64,000 nucleotides of DNA from an uncultured Prevotellaceae bacterium (GCA_947165675.1 CAMVBJ010000010.1:28658-92657), one strand, 5' to 3'; positions 8,935 to 18,105 are shown, counted from the first letter of the stretch. The notes: generated by a model from the sequence alone, not told the origin. Numbers and translations are program-made.

Positions 8935-11769
8935 TTATCTATCCCACGTGAAGACAAATCTTCCTCCCCTATATAATTGACCATTATTATTCAATAAGAA
9001 GTTAACGTCATAGGTGTTGCCATCTTGAGTAACATAGCAGTAATTAGGATAGTTACTCTTCCAGCAGGCATAATAGCCCCAATAGTTTATTGAATTGCCT
9101 TCAGGAACACTGATGCTGCCATCATCGTTCAGATAGAATATCCAGTTGGCTGTATCACCTTGACCGTCAGCGTAGGATGACGAGTAAACTTGGGCCAACG
9201 GTGAAACAATACAATATGTATTGGTGCCTGGCATATTAAGAACTGGCACGTTATAGGCCGTGTAACCACTTTCTTCCCAAGTGTAATCGGTGAAAGTACA
9301 GCTACCGGCTTCTACCCAATCGCCAGTCAGCGCACCCTTGACCGTAACGGTTGTGGATGCAATCTGCGGCTGTCCAGGAATGGCATTGGCGACATCGACA
9401 TCCGCCAACTTGAGCACACATGAATAAGTGTCAATCTGCGATATGTTATAGCAATAGACCTCAATTTGTGCAGTGCTTTCTCCGTCGGCAAAGAGAACAT
9501 AGTCGCCAATCAACCTTATATTACCCACAGCGTCTTCCATTGTGAGGTTTGCCCTATATTCGCCCTGGGTAGCCTTGCGGGTCAAAGTAACCCATACCGA
9601 TGCGTCACTACCTGTCGCTACCTTCTCATAGGATGCCGATTCAAACGAAATGTGCTGTCCGGCAGGATTGCCATTCTCACACTTGACCTCAACTCGGGTG
9701 CCGGTGATTCGGCCTGCGGTACCATTGTTGATGTCATAGTCTGACAAACTCAATTCACAGGAGTAAGTGTTGCCAAACTCAAAACCATCGCCGGTAACCG
9801 TGGCAGTGGCTTTATTCTGGCCATCAGCAAAAATCGCATAGGAGCTGGCACGCAAGCCATTGGAACTGGTCAACACAATAGGCACCGTATAGCTGCCGAC
9901 GGTCGTGGAACGTGTTAATCCCACGCTATAGTTTATCGAACTTCCAGCCGTGGTAACATGATATTCGGCTTGGTCGAATGACACGTTCTGCGGACCTGTA
10001 GCAATGCCACTATCGTTCGCATAATCACCCAATGGGTTCTGGTCATAGTTCACATTCATGATGGGATTGCCCACAAACTCGGTCATAGGTATCGTCAACA
10101 CCCAGGGGTAGCTCTCGGGGTCTGACAGCGAGCGCTCTGACAGCAGCAAGTCACTGGGCCAGCCGTTTTCCTCAGTTCGCTGGAAACCTTGACGCAGGCG
10201 GCGGATGGTATAGATGCGCCCATCCTCGCCCCACAGCTCAATGCGGCGCTGGATCAGGATTTCCTCAAGCAGCGAGCCCGTCTCATCGGTGGTGAGGGCG
10301 CCCAATTCGGTTCCTGTCTTTGTGCAATTGTAGCTGGCGTCACGTTTAGCCATCAACTGGTTGAGGTAGGAGCGCGCATTGGTGGTTTGATTCAAGCGGC
10401 ATGCAGCCTCCGCTGCCGTGAGGTACATCTCCTCGACACGCATCCAGATGTAGTCGCCTTCCCACTCGGTGCCATCGACAACGTTAAACTTGTTCTGGAC
10501 CTTGGCATCCGTGCCATAACCCGTCGTGTTATCTTTCCACCAGGCAAGACGGGCGTCGGTAGCGCTCATCTTGTTATACAACCAGTTGGAAATCTGCTTG
10601 GGGGCATTTTGACCATAACCCATATCTGCACTCATGTGAGCCCATAATGAAGCATACTGTCCCACTTCATCGGAATGAATATCAGCTCCCCACATCACAT
10701 TGCCGGCATAGGCATTATTCAGGCCCTTGAATGCTTCTACTTCCTGAATTGTCTTGCCACTGGCGGTGATGGCAGCGACAGCAGCGCTATAGGCGGTACT
10801 CCAGTCTTCCTTGACCAGTGCGATGCGGGCTTTCAAGCCCATTGCCACAGCATAACCGATGTGGTCAGGAACCATCTGCTCGATACCATTTAGCAAGGTA
10901 GTGGCTTGGTTGATGTCGGCATCAATCTGGGCATAAACCTGGGCAACAGTCGAGCGTGCCAGCGCTGTCGAGCCGTTAAAGGTTAAACCTCTATACAGGG
11001 GCACACAGGGGTCACTCTCATGCCCCTTGTAGGTGCGGGCAAAGGACTGAGCCAGCATGAAGTAACTATAGGCTCGGATGGCATAAGCCTGACCCTTGAT
11101 ATAGTTCCCCTCGCTACCAGTCATCGATTTTGCGGCCTCAAGGATGTAGTTGGCATTGGCGACCCAGGTATAATAAGCATTCCACAGGTCATAGCTGCGC
11201 CAAGAGGAAGAAGTATAACGGGTCTTCACGTTGTAGGCGGCATCAAACCAGAACCAACCCGAACCTTGGGCACCCATGATCATATCATCGCCCATGACCT
11301 CGGCCATCAGATTATAGGCACTGACACCGAAGCTCTGGTGAGTGTTGCCGGCAGTGGACCATCCTGCGGTCCGCATCGAGGCATAAATCTCATTGAGGTC
11401 ATAGAGGCCCTTACCGTAGGTATAATCGGTTTCCCCACCCAGCAACATGTCAATCAAGCTGGTCACATCGGTGATGGTTACCGCTCCATCCAGGTTCACA
11501 TCACCTGACTGGGAGCTGCTGGCAGTGCCTGACAAGAGCAAGTCAATCAGAGTGGTGACATCAGTAATGCTCACCGCACCATCCAGGTTCACATCGCCAG
11601 CACGGGGAGCCATGGGCATCGACAACTTGGCCTTGAGAACAACTTGCGGGGTTACATCATCGGAGCAGATTGCCGCAGAATTCATCTTCTGGCCTGTCGC
11701 AGCTACCGATGTACAACATAGGGCTATCAATACAAGGATTGATCGAAGCAGGTAATAATGTCTTTTCAT
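8935..11769 (-). CDS. RagB/SusD-like protein with N-terminal dockerin and C-terminal beta modules
   Basis: The start is ATG 11767-11769 (MKRHYYLLRSILVLIALCC), giving 944 residues with a hydrophobic signal. The Cys after IAL is a poor lipobox, so lipidation is uncertain. A type I dockerin with two near-identical Ca-loops follows (GDVNLDGAVSITDV and GDVNLDGAVTITDV, about 57-110). Next is a long helical SusD/RagB region (GQAYAIRAYSYFMLAQSFARTY, YIWMRVEEMYLTAAEAACR). After that come two repeated beta-sandwich modules, each with a YxxFADG motif (about 590-780), and a Trp/Tyr-rich C-terminal domain (about 785-944). SusD proteins bind glycans as lids of SusC transporters, but no susC is adjacent. 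The dockerin-SusD fusion is unusual. Confidence 0.85.
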   Translation of the reverse strand: MKRHYYLLRSILVLIALCCTSVAATGQKMNSAAICSDDVTPQVVLKAKLSMPMAPRAGDVNLDGAVSITDVTTLIDLLLSGTASSSQSGDVNLDGAVTITDVTSLIDMLLGGETDYTYGKGLYDLNEIYASMRTAGWSTAGNTHQSFGVSAYNLMAEVMGDDMIMGAQGSGWFWFDAAYNVKTRYTSSSWRSYDLWNAYYTWVANANYILEAAKSMTGSEGNYIKGQAYAIRAYSYFMLAQSFARTYKGHESDPCVPLYRGLTFNGSTALARSTVAQVYAQIDADINQATTLLNGIEQMVPDHIGYAVAMGLKARIALVKEDWSTAYSAAVAAITASGKTIQEVEAFKGLNNAYAGNVMWGADIHSDEVGQYASLWAHMSADMGYGQNAPKQISNWLYNKMSATDARLAWWKDNTTGYGTDAKVQNKFNVVDGTEWEGDYIWMRVEEMYLTAAEAACRLNQTTNARSYLNQLMAKRDASYNCTKTGTELGALTTDETGSLLEEILIQRRIELWGEDGRIYTIRRLRQGFQRTEENGWPSDLLLSERSLSDPESYPWVLTIPMTEFVGNPIMNVNYDQNPLGDYANDSGIATGPQNVSFDQAEYHVTTAGSSINYSVGLTRSTTVGSYTVPIVLTSSNGLRASSYAIFADGQNKATATVTGDGFEFGNTYSCELSLSDYDINNGTAGRITGTRVEVKCENGNPAGQHISFESASYEKVATGSDASVWVTLTRKATQGEYRANLTMEDAVGNIRLIGDYVLFADGESTAQIEVYCYNISQIDTYSCVLKLADVDVANAIPGQPQIASTTVTVKGALTGDWVEAGSCTFTDYTWEESGYTAYNVPVLNMPGTNTYCIVSPLAQVYSSSYADGQGDTANWIFYLNDDGSISVPEGNSINYWGYYACWKSNYPNYCYVTQDGNTYDVNFLLNNNGQLYRGGRFVFTWDR

Positions 11770-11811
11770 TTCAACAAACATTGCCAATGCAGTCCACAAT
11801 GGCCGATAAGG

Positions 11812-11910
11812 TTAATACTTGAGAAACGTGAACTGAATCGCCCAGTTCCACTCATGGAAGCCACCTGTGACACTGGCAATACGTTTCTGCTCCAAGTGCA
11901 AAATTCTATT
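11812..11910 (-). pseudogene. Relic of an outer-membrane barrel C-terminus in the leader
   Basis: A 32-codon open frame without ATG reads, at its end, FHEWNWAIQFTFLKY and then a stop. It has alternating hydrophobic residues with a terminal aromatic, as in the last strand of an outer-membrane barrel. It lies on the same strand 42 bases upstream of the SusD-like gene and inside its predicted leader. It may be the tail of a deleted outer-membrane gene or a short leader ORF starting at a non-ATG codon. Confidence 0.35.
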
Positions 11911-11918
11911 TTATAGGG

Positions 11919-11949
11919 CAAAGATAAAGAAGATTTATCGCAATGACAA
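11919..11949 (-). promoter_or_regulatory. Promoter of the dockerin-SusD gene
   Basis: On the minus strand TTGT (11946-11949), 19 bases, then TATCTTTG (11919-11926). This predicts a leader of about 145 bases that includes the barrel-like relic. Confidence 0.6.
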
Positions 11950-11980
11950 GACTATATAAATTTTTCAAGTGTTTTCCCCC

Positions 11981-12015
11981 AAAAAAAATTGGCTCTGAAG
12001 ATACTCCTCAGAGCC
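11981..12015 (-). terminator. Terminator of glgB
   Basis: On the minus strand GGCTCTGA and TCAGAGCC (positions 12008-12015 and 11991-11998) form an 8-bp stem followed by AA and eight T (11981-11988). Confidence 0.8.
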
Positions 12016-12039
12016 ATAGAGCCATTGAAAACTGAATGT

Positions 12040-14100
12040 CTATTTCTTTTTGCCCTCCGTTTTCTTGGCAGCAGGGCGACGACGGGGGGCCTTGAGGCGC
12101 AGCACTTGAGCGCTGCGTGCAGGCAGGTAGAGCTTGAGCCAGCCCAGGTGGGCGTCGGCATACAGGCCGTCGTGTTCGGTCAGGTGCTTCACGCCCTCGT
12201 CGATGTTGCCGTAGCCACCATAGCGGGGACTATCGCTGTCAAACACGCCCTCGTACTCGCCCTCGGGCGCCAGCATGGGATAGTCCACATGCGACACGGT
12301 GGGATTGAAATTGAATACAAACACGAGGTTGCCGCGCATGTAGGCCAGCACCTGGTCATCATCTTTGTCCCACAGCTTGCGCACGGGCAGTTTCTGGAAA
12401 TTCTTGGTGCCGCCGATCAGGTGAATCATGTCGTTATCCCAGTTGTTCAGATACTGGTACTTCAAGTCCTCTCGATCCACGAGGTCCCACTGGCGACGGG
12501 CATACTTGTAGCTCCAGCCGTTGCCTTCACGCGGGAAGTCAATCCACTCGGGATGTCCCCACTCGTTGCCCATGAAGTTGAGGTAAGCCCCGTTGATGAG
12601 CGACGCTGTCACGAGGCGTATCATCTTGTGCAGCGCCATGCCGCGATCAACAGTGCCATCGTGGTCGCCTATCATCATGTGCCAGTACATTTCTTTATCG
12701 ATGAGACGGAAGATGATCGTCTTGTCGCCCACCAGCGCCTGGTCATGGCTCTCGGCATAGGAGACCGTCTTCTCGTCGGCACGTCGGTTGGTGAGTTCCC
12801 AGAAGATAGAGGTCGGCTTCCAGTCCTCGTCCTTGCGCTCCTTGATGGTCTTGATCCAGTAGTCAGGAATGCCCATTGCCATGCGGTAGTCAAAGCCGAT
12901 GCCTCCATCCTTGAAACTGCGGGCAAGACCGGGCATGCCACTCATCTCCTCGGCGATGGTGATGGCATGAGGATTAATGGTATGGATGAGTTCGTTGGCC
13001 AACGTCAGGTAGGTGATGGCATTGGTGTCCTCACCTCCGTTGTAGTAGTCGTCATAGCTGCCGAAGGCCTGCCCCAATCCATGACTGTAATACAGCATCG
13101 AGGTCACACCATCGAAGCGGAATCCGTCAAACTTGTATTCCTCCAGCCAATACTTGCAGTTAGATAGCAGGAAGTTGAGCACGGCATTCTTGCCGTAGTC
13201 AAAGCACAACGAGTCCCACGCGGGGTGCTCACGCTTGCCGTCGCCATAGAAGTACAGGTCACCCGTACCGTCAAAGCAGCCCAGGCCCTCCACCTCATTT
13301 TTCACGGCATGGGAGTGGACAATATCCATGATGACGGCGATGCCCATCGCATGGGCATCATCAATCAGACGCTTCAACTCCTCGGGGGTGCCAAAGCGCG
13401 ATGAGGCGGCATAGAAGCTCGACACATGATAGCCGAACGAGCCATAATAGGGGTGCTCCTGAATGGCCATGATCTGGATGGCATTGTAACCGTCCTTGAC
13501 AATGCGGGGAAGCACGTTGACACGGAATTCCTCATAGGTGCCCACGCCCTCGCGGTTCTGGGCCATGCCGATGTGGCACTCATAGATGAGCAGCGGTTGG
13601 GTATTGGGGACAAAGTCCTTGACCTTAAACTGGTAGGGCTGCTCGGGATTCCACACCTGGGCCGAAAAGATGTAGGTCTTCTCGTCCTGCACCACGCGCG
13701 TGGCGTATGCCGGAATGCGCTCGCCCTCCCCGCCAGGCCAGTGGATGCGCAGCTTGTACAGGTCACCATGGTGCATGGCGCGCTCGGGCAACACGATTTC
13801 CCAGTTGCCGCCGTCCAGACGCTTGAGGCGATAGGGGGCACACTCGCGCCAGTCGTTGAACTGCCCGACGAGATAAACCTCGGTGGCATTGGGCGCCCAT
13901 TCACGGAAGACCCAACCATCGGCTGTACGGTGAAGGCCATAGTAGTTATAGGCATTGGCAAACTCATCGAGATTCCCTGTGCCTCCCGTGAGCTCGGCTA
14001 TCTTGTTCACTGCATCCTGGTGCCGGCCATTGATGGCGTCACTGTAGGGTTCAAGCCACGGATCGTCCTTGATGATCGCAAGATTCTTCTTCTTTCTCAT
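12040..14100 (-). CDS. glgB: 1,4-alpha-glucan branching enzyme (GH13, eukaryote-like type)
   Basis: This 686-residue enzyme creates alpha-1,6 branches in glycogen. It has an N-terminal helical part and a CBM48 (GWVFREWAPNATEVYLVGQFNDW), then the GH13 barrel with FRFDGVTSMLYYSHG (nucleophile Asp), TIAEEMSGMPG (acid Glu) and YAESHDQALVGDK, and a C-terminal beta domain. These motifs match the branching enzyme type shared by eukaryotes and Bacteroidota. The basic C-terminal tail (RRRPAAKKTEGKKK) is an extension. TACCTTTG on the minus strand at 14132-14139 is a plausible -7 box. It is followed by its own terminator, so it is monocistronic. No other glycogen genes are adjacent. Confidence 0.95.
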   Translation of the reverse strand: MRKKKNLAIIKDDPWLEPYSDAINGRHQDAVNKIAELTGGTGNLDEFANAYNYYGLHRTADGWVFREWAPNATEVYLVGQFNDWRECAPYRLKRLDGGNWEIVLPERAMHHGDLYKLRIHWPGGEGERIPAYATRVVQDEKTYIFSAQVWNPEQPYQFKVKDFVPNTQPLLIYECHIGMAQNREGVGTYEEFRVNVLPRIVKDGYNAIQIMAIQEHPYYGSFGYHVSSFYAASSRFGTPEELKRLIDDAHAMGIAVIMDIVHSHAVKNEVEGLGCFDGTGDLYFYGDGKREHPAWDSLCFDYGKNAVLNFLLSNCKYWLEEYKFDGFRFDGVTSMLYYSHGLGQAFGSYDDYYNGGEDTNAITYLTLANELIHTINPHAITIAEEMSGMPGLARSFKDGGIGFDYRMAMGIPDYWIKTIKERKDEDWKPTSIFWELTNRRADEKTVSYAESHDQALVGDKTIIFRLIDKEMYWHMMIGDHDGTVDRGMALHKMIRLVTASLINGAYLNFMGNEWGHPEWIDFPREGNGWSYKYARRQWDLVDREDLKYQYLNNWDNDMIHLIGGTKNFQKLPVRKLWDKDDDQVLAYMRGNLVFVFNFNPTVSHVDYPMLAPEGEYEGVFDSDSPRYGGYGNIDEGVKHLTEHDGLYADAHLGWLKLYLPARSAQVLRLKAPRRRPAAKKTEGKKK

Positions 14101-14322
14101 AATCGGTCAGTCACTATATCAATAATCAGCACAAAGGTACAATTTTGCCCACAAACAACTCATTCATTTCTTCAACAATTTATTGCCACACCTTGAAAAC
14201 GATTGCAAATTGCTGTGAAAAATGAAGAAAAAGCTCAAGAAATTGATTGGATATTGAAAATTTCATTAAATTTGCACACTTTGAACAACGAATATTAACA
14301 ACTTAAAAATAGCTTTATCACT

Positions 14323-15198
14323 ATGAGACTTGACGGAAGACGCGAAAGCACCAACGTTGAAGATCGCCGTGGCATGGGCACAGGCACCAAGGTGGGCCTG
14401 GGCGGCATCGGCGGACTGATCATTGCTGGATTAATCACCTTGCTGATGGGTGGAAACATCGGCGACGTGCTGCAACAGGCTGGCAACATGGGGTTCCAGA
14501 ACGAACCTGTAGAGCAAGGCCAATTCAGCGAGGAGGAACAGGAACTGGCCACTTTTTCCAAGCAGGTAATTGCCAGTACCGAGGACATCTGGTCACAGAT
14601 TTTCCAGCAGTATGGCATCGGCGAGTACCCCGCCCCCACACTGGTTCTCTACACGGGTTCAACCAGCACCGCTTGTGGTCAGGGCAATGCTGCCGTTGGA
14701 CCATTCTATTGCTCGGGCGACCAGAATGTTTACCTTGACCTGTCATTCTTCCAGACCATGGATCAGCAACTGGGCGTCAAGGGCGACAATTCAAGCCTGG
14801 CCAAGGCCTACGTCATCGCCCACGAGGTGGGTCACCACATCGAGTACCTGATGGGTACCCTCGACAAGGCACACCAGCGCATGCAGGCCACCAACCAGAC
14901 CACAGCCAACAAGTACAGCGTGCGCCTGGAGCTCATGGCCGACTTCTATGCTGGCGTGTGGGCCCACTATGAGAGCCGCCTCTTTGGTTCCATCACCGAC
15001 CAGGACCTCCAGGAGGCCATCGACTGTGCACAGAAGATTGGTGACGACTACCTGCAGAAGCGTTCACAGGGTTATGCACAGCCCGAGAGCTTCACCCACG
15101 GCACCAGTGCCCAGCGCATGAAGTGGTTCAAGCTCGGTTACCAGACAGGCGACGTGCGCCGCGCCACCACCTTCCAGGAGAGCGACGCCACCCTGTAA
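14323..15198 (+). CDS. Neutral zinc metallopeptidase, YpfJ family, membrane-anchored
   Basis: This 291-residue protein begins MRLDGRRESTNVEDRRG, the conserved start of the YpfJ/putative neutral zinc metallopeptidase family. One membrane segment (about 25-46, GGLIIAGLITLL) is followed by an extracytoplasmic catalytic domain. HEVGHH (167-172) supplies two zinc ligands and the catalytic Glu; LELMADFYAG is the probable third-ligand helix. Substrate is unknown. The promoter has TTGA (14243-14246), 20 bases, and TAAATTTG (14267-14274). It is monocistronic, ending at a hairpin shared with pgeF. Confidence 0.9.
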   Translation: MRLDGRRESTNVEDRRGMGTGTKVGLGGIGGLIIAGLITLLMGGNIGDVLQQAGNMGFQNEPVEQGQFSEEEQELATFSKQVIASTEDIWSQIFQQYGIGEYPAPTLVLYTGSTSTACGQGNAAVGPFYCSGDQNVYLDLSFFQTMDQQLGVKGDNSSLAKAYVIAHEVGHHIEYLMGTLDKAHQRMQATNQTTANKYSVRLELMADFYAGVWAHYESRLFGSITDQDLQEAIDCAQKIGDDYLQKRSQGYAQPESFTHGTSAQRMKWFKLGYQTGDVRRATTFQESDATL

Positions 15199-15216
15199 AC
15201 AACTCAACACATCACC

Positions 15217-15256
15217 AAAATGGGACAAAGGGACGGTTCTTTTGTCCCATTTTTTA
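15217..15256. terminator. Bidirectional terminator between metallopeptidase and pgeF
   Basis: TGGGACAAA (15221-15229) pairs with TTTGTCCCA (15241-15249), flanked by AAAA on the left and TTTTTT on the right, so it can act on both converging transcripts. The right T run reaches into the pgeF stop codon. Confidence 0.8.
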
Positions 15257-16042
15257 TTTCATGTAGATTCCGGTAAAGGTCCTGCCACTGTTGATGCCCA
15301 GGCGACGGGCCGAGAAGAATCGGTCATGCTCGCAGCGTGAGCAGTGGCGCGACAGGATGATATGGTCCTCGGGAACGCCGGCAGCCATGAGGACGTCGCG
15401 GTTAGCAGCCCTCAAGTCAATGTGCGCCTTCCCGGTAGAAGCATGACGCCTCACGATGGCTAACGTGTCAAAACCAGCCTCGTCAAAGGCCGCCACGACC
15501 TCGTCCCCCACCTCAAAGCAATCCTGGCAGATGCTGGGCCCCATTGCCACCTGGATATGCTCGACACGAGCCCCCTGGTGGCACATCTCCTTCACAACCG
15601 CTTGGGCAATGCGTCCCACGGTACCCCGCCAGCCGGCATGAGCTACAGCAATGACTCCAGCCTTTCCGTCAACCAAGACAATGGGCACACAATCGGCCGT
15701 GTTCACCCCGATGACCACCCCATGGAGCGTCGTCACCAGTGCGTCAACGCCTTCGAGCGCCTCCTCTTGCTTGTCGATATCCATCAAGCGGAAATTCTCA
15801 TCAATGACCGCCACACGGCAAGAGTGGGTCTGCCGTGGCATCACCAGGTCGTCAAGGTCCACGCCTAACTGCATCGCTAACGTGATGCGAGCATCCAGCA
15901 CCCGCAGGGCATCATCGCCCACATAGTCACACAGGTTCACTTGTGAGTAAGGCTTGCGCGCCTCGACCTCGCCACGTGTCGTCGAGAACGCCTCCACGCC
16001 CTCCACAGCACCCACAAAATCCAATTTCAACCATTCAATCAT
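15254..16042 (-). CDS. pgeF: Peptidoglycan editing factor PgeF (YfiH, laccase-domain family)
   Basis: This 262-residue protein of the Cu-oxidase_4/YfiH family has the metal-site motifs NTADCVPIVLVD, VAHAGWRGTVGRI, CQDCFEVG and SRHCSRCEHDRFFSARR. In E. coli the homologue removes L-Ser wrongly placed in the peptidoglycan stem peptide; older annotations call it polyphenol oxidoreductase. Length is normal. The -7 box TATCTTTG (minus strand, 16047-16054) ends four bases before the ATG, which predicts a leaderless mRNA. It is divergent from recF across a 68-bp spacer. Confidence 0.9.
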   Translation of the reverse strand: MIEWLKLDFVGAVEGVEAFSTTRGEVEARKPYSQVNLCDYVGDDALRVLDARITLAMQLGVDLDDLVMPRQTHSCRVAVIDENFRLMDIDKQEEALEGVDALVTTLHGVVIGVNTADCVPIVLVDGKAGVIAVAHAGWRGTVGRIAQAVVKEMCHQGARVEHIQVAMGPSICQDCFEVGDEVVAAFDEAGFDTLAIVRRHASTGKAHIDLRAANRDVLMAAGVPEDHIILSRHCSRCEHDRFFSARRLGINSGRTFTGIYMK

Positions 16043-16046
16043 GCCT

Positions 16047-16106
16047 CAAAGATAGCAATTATTACCCACTTCAACGGCAATAATTGAGCAAAAAGCAGTA
16101 ATTTTG
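16047..16106. promoter_or_regulatory. Divergent promoters of pgeF and recF, both apparently leaderless
   Basis: TATCTTTG for pgeF (16047-16054, minus) and TAATTTTG for recF (16099-16106, plus) each end only 4-5 bases before the respective ATG. With the usual Bacteroidota distance from -7 box to start site, transcription would begin at or next to the start codon. -33 boxes are weak. Confidence 0.5.
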
Positions 16107-16110
16107 CACT

Positions 16111-17223
16111 ATGACGCTCAATTCTATTACGATACTCAACTACAAGAACATCGCCGAGGCTCGGCTGGAGTTCTCGCCCAAGCTGAATTGCCTCATCGGC
16201 AACAACGGCCAGGGCAAGACCAACGTGCTCGATGCGATCTACTACCTGAGCATGTGCCGGTCCTATGCCTCGACAAGCGACAATAGCGCCGTCATCCGTC
16301 ATGGCGAACCCTTCATGATGCTACAGGGTAGCTACATCCGCCAGGATAAACCACTGGAAATCAGCATCGCCCTGCAGCGTGGCAAACGCAAGATTGTGCG
16401 CCACGACGGCAAGGAATACCAGCGCTTGAGTCAGCACATTGGTCTGCTGCCCGTGGTGATGGTATCGCCCATGGACTGGGACCTGGTGAGGGGCAGCGGG
16501 GACGAACGCCGCCGCTTCATGGACCTGATCATCTCACAGAACGATAGCCAATACCTCGATGCCTTGATCCGCTACAACAAGGCCGTCGAACAACGCAACG
16601 CCATGATCAAGAAGGAAATGCGAGACCCTCTGCTCTATGAGACGGTCGAGCAGGTCATGGCGACACAGGCCGCATTGATACACCAGCGACGCAGCCAGTG
16701 GGTAGAGCAGTTCATGCCCATCTTCATGCACTACTACAACACAGTGGCAGGCGATGGCGAAACCGTCAGCCTCCACTACAAGAGTCACCTCAATGATGGC
16801 AACATGATCGATCACCTCAACGCTACGCGTGAGCGTGACATGATATTGGGCTACACCTCCCGCGGCATCCACCGCGACGACATCGAGCTCATGCTCGACG
16901 AATACCCCATGCGCCGCACGGGCAGTCAAGGGCAATGCAAGACCTACACTATCGCCTTGAGGCTTGCCCAGTTTGACTTCGTGAAGGCCAATAACCCAGC
17001 GGTCCCCATCTTGCTGCTCGACGACATCTTTGACAAACTCGATGCCAACCGTGTGGAGCGCATCGTTGATGTGGTATCGAGCGACCGCTTCGGACAGATT
17101 TTCATTACCGACACCAATCGCACTCACCTCGACGAAATCGTGGCCCGCCACGGTGGCGGTCACTGCCTGATGCACGTCGAGAACGGTGCCATCACAGCCA
17201 TCCAGGGAGGGGAATTGTCATGA
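16111..17223 (+). CDS. recF: DNA replication and repair protein RecF
   Basis: This 370-residue SMC-like ATPase loads RecA at gaps with RecO and RecR. Walker A is GNNGQGKT (30-37); the ABC signature-like segment is GSQGQCKTYTIALRLAQF; Walker B is PILLLDDIFDKLD. Length is normal. The start follows a -7 box by five bases (see the promoter entry). It is the first gene of a rightward run and its stop overlaps the start of the DUF721 gene by four bases (ATGA), so the two are translationally coupled, as in many bacteria. Confidence 0.96.
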   Translation: MTLNSITILNYKNIAEARLEFSPKLNCLIGNNGQGKTNVLDAIYYLSMCRSYASTSDNSAVIRHGEPFMMLQGSYIRQDKPLEISIALQRGKRKIVRHDGKEYQRLSQHIGLLPVVMVSPMDWDLVRGSGDERRRFMDLIISQNDSQYLDALIRYNKAVEQRNAMIKKEMRDPLLYETVEQVMATQAALIHQRRSQWVEQFMPIFMHYYNTVAGDGETVSLHYKSHLNDGNMIDHLNATRERDMILGYTSRGIHRDDIELMLDEYPMRRTGSQGQCKTYTIALRLAQFDFVKANNPAVPILLLDDIFDKLDANRVERIVDVVSSDRFGQIFITDTNRTHLDEIVARHGGGHCLMHVENGAITAIQGGELS

Positions 17224-17510
17224 AGCGTACCGAAGCCCGTAACATCGGCCAAATCATCAACGACGTGCTGCGCAAGGAGAATCTCGATGTCGCCCTCGAC
17301 GAGCACCGCGCCTGTGCCCTGTGGCCCCAGATCGTGGGCGACGGCATCAACCGCTACACCATCAAGCGCTATGTCAAGGACGGCGTGATGACGGTGCACC
17401 TCTCATCGGCATCGCTGGCCAATGAGCTCATGCTCAACCGCGAACGCATAATCGCCAACATCAATAAGGCTATCGGCCGCTACATCATCCGCGAGATTAT
17501 CTTCAAGTAA
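17220..17510 (+). CDS. DUF721 protein, DciA-like
   Basis: This 96-residue basic protein of the DUF721 family contains GQIINDVLRKENLD, WPQIVGDGINRYT and LSSASLANELMLNR, the typical KH-like pattern. DciA proteins of this family load the replicative helicase in bacteria without DnaC; whether this short form does so is inference. It overlaps recF by four bases, a common pairing. It has no membrane or signal features. Confidence 0.85.
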   Translation: MKRTEARNIGQIINDVLRKENLDVALDEHRACALWPQIVGDGINRYTIKRYVKDGVMTVHLSSASLANELMLNRERIIANINKAIGRYIIREIIFK

Positions 17511-17529
17511 TCCACCAGTAACTACCATC

Positions 17530-17564
17530 TATCAACTGTTCACTTTTAACTATTAACTGTTCAC
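17530..17564 (+). repeat. Heptamer array, AAC type, upstream of thioesterase gene
   Basis: Five consecutive 7-base units (TATCAAC, TGTTCAC, TTTTAAC, TATTAAC, TGTTCAC) end four bases before the ATG at 17569. The same words recur in the array at 43191-43225. Confidence 0.85.
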
Positions 17565-17568
17565 TACA

Positions 17569-18009
17569 ATGAACCACGCTATCGAAGCTAAATATCCTTT
17601 CAAGCACAGCACTAACGTGCAATTGCGTTTCAACGACATCGACGCCCTGGGTCACGTCAACAATTCAGTCTATTTCCAGTTCTTTGATCTTGCCAAGACC
17701 GAATACTTTGCAGGCCTCGAAGTCAATGCCGACATCAACTGGTGCCGACCCTCGATTGTCATCGCCAACGTCAACTGCTCATTCCTGGTGCCCACCGTGT
17801 TTCAAGAGCCAGTCGAGGTACTCACCCAGTGTGCCCACTTGGGCAACAAGAGCCTCACGCTCTTGCAGCACCTGGTCAACCGTGACACCCGTGAACTGAA
17901 AGCCACCTGCGCCACCGTCATGGTGAACCTGGACCCCGTGACCAACCGGCCCGCCCCACTCCCCCAGGTGTGGCGCGACGCCATCATCGCCCATGAGGGC
18001 CACGAATAG
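17569..18009 (+). CDS. Acyl-CoA thioesterase (YbgC/FadM-like, hotdog fold)
   Basis: This 146-residue single hotdog domain has the catalytic-site motif FNDIDALGHVNNSVYFQFF, where the Asp and the HVNN pattern are typical of YbgC/4HBT-type thioesterases. Such enzymes hydrolyse acyl-CoA or acyl-ACP thioesters; the substrate cannot be told. It lies between DUF721 and kdsD in the recF run, with its ATG four bases after a heptamer array and no purine-rich ribosome-binding site. Confidence 0.85.
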   Translation: MNHAIEAKYPFKHSTNVQLRFNDIDALGHVNNSVYFQFFDLAKTEYFAGLEVNADINWCRPSIVIANVNCSFLVPTVFQEPVEVLTQCAHLGNKSLTLLQHLVNRDTRELKATCATVMVNLDPVTNRPAPLPQVWRDAIIAHEGHE

Positions 18010-18105
18010 CATTCACCAATTGTATCTAAAAATCTCACAACGGGAAACAAAGAACTGAAAACTATTTATTACCTTTGCATGTTCAAACCATCAAATACCA
18101 ATTTT

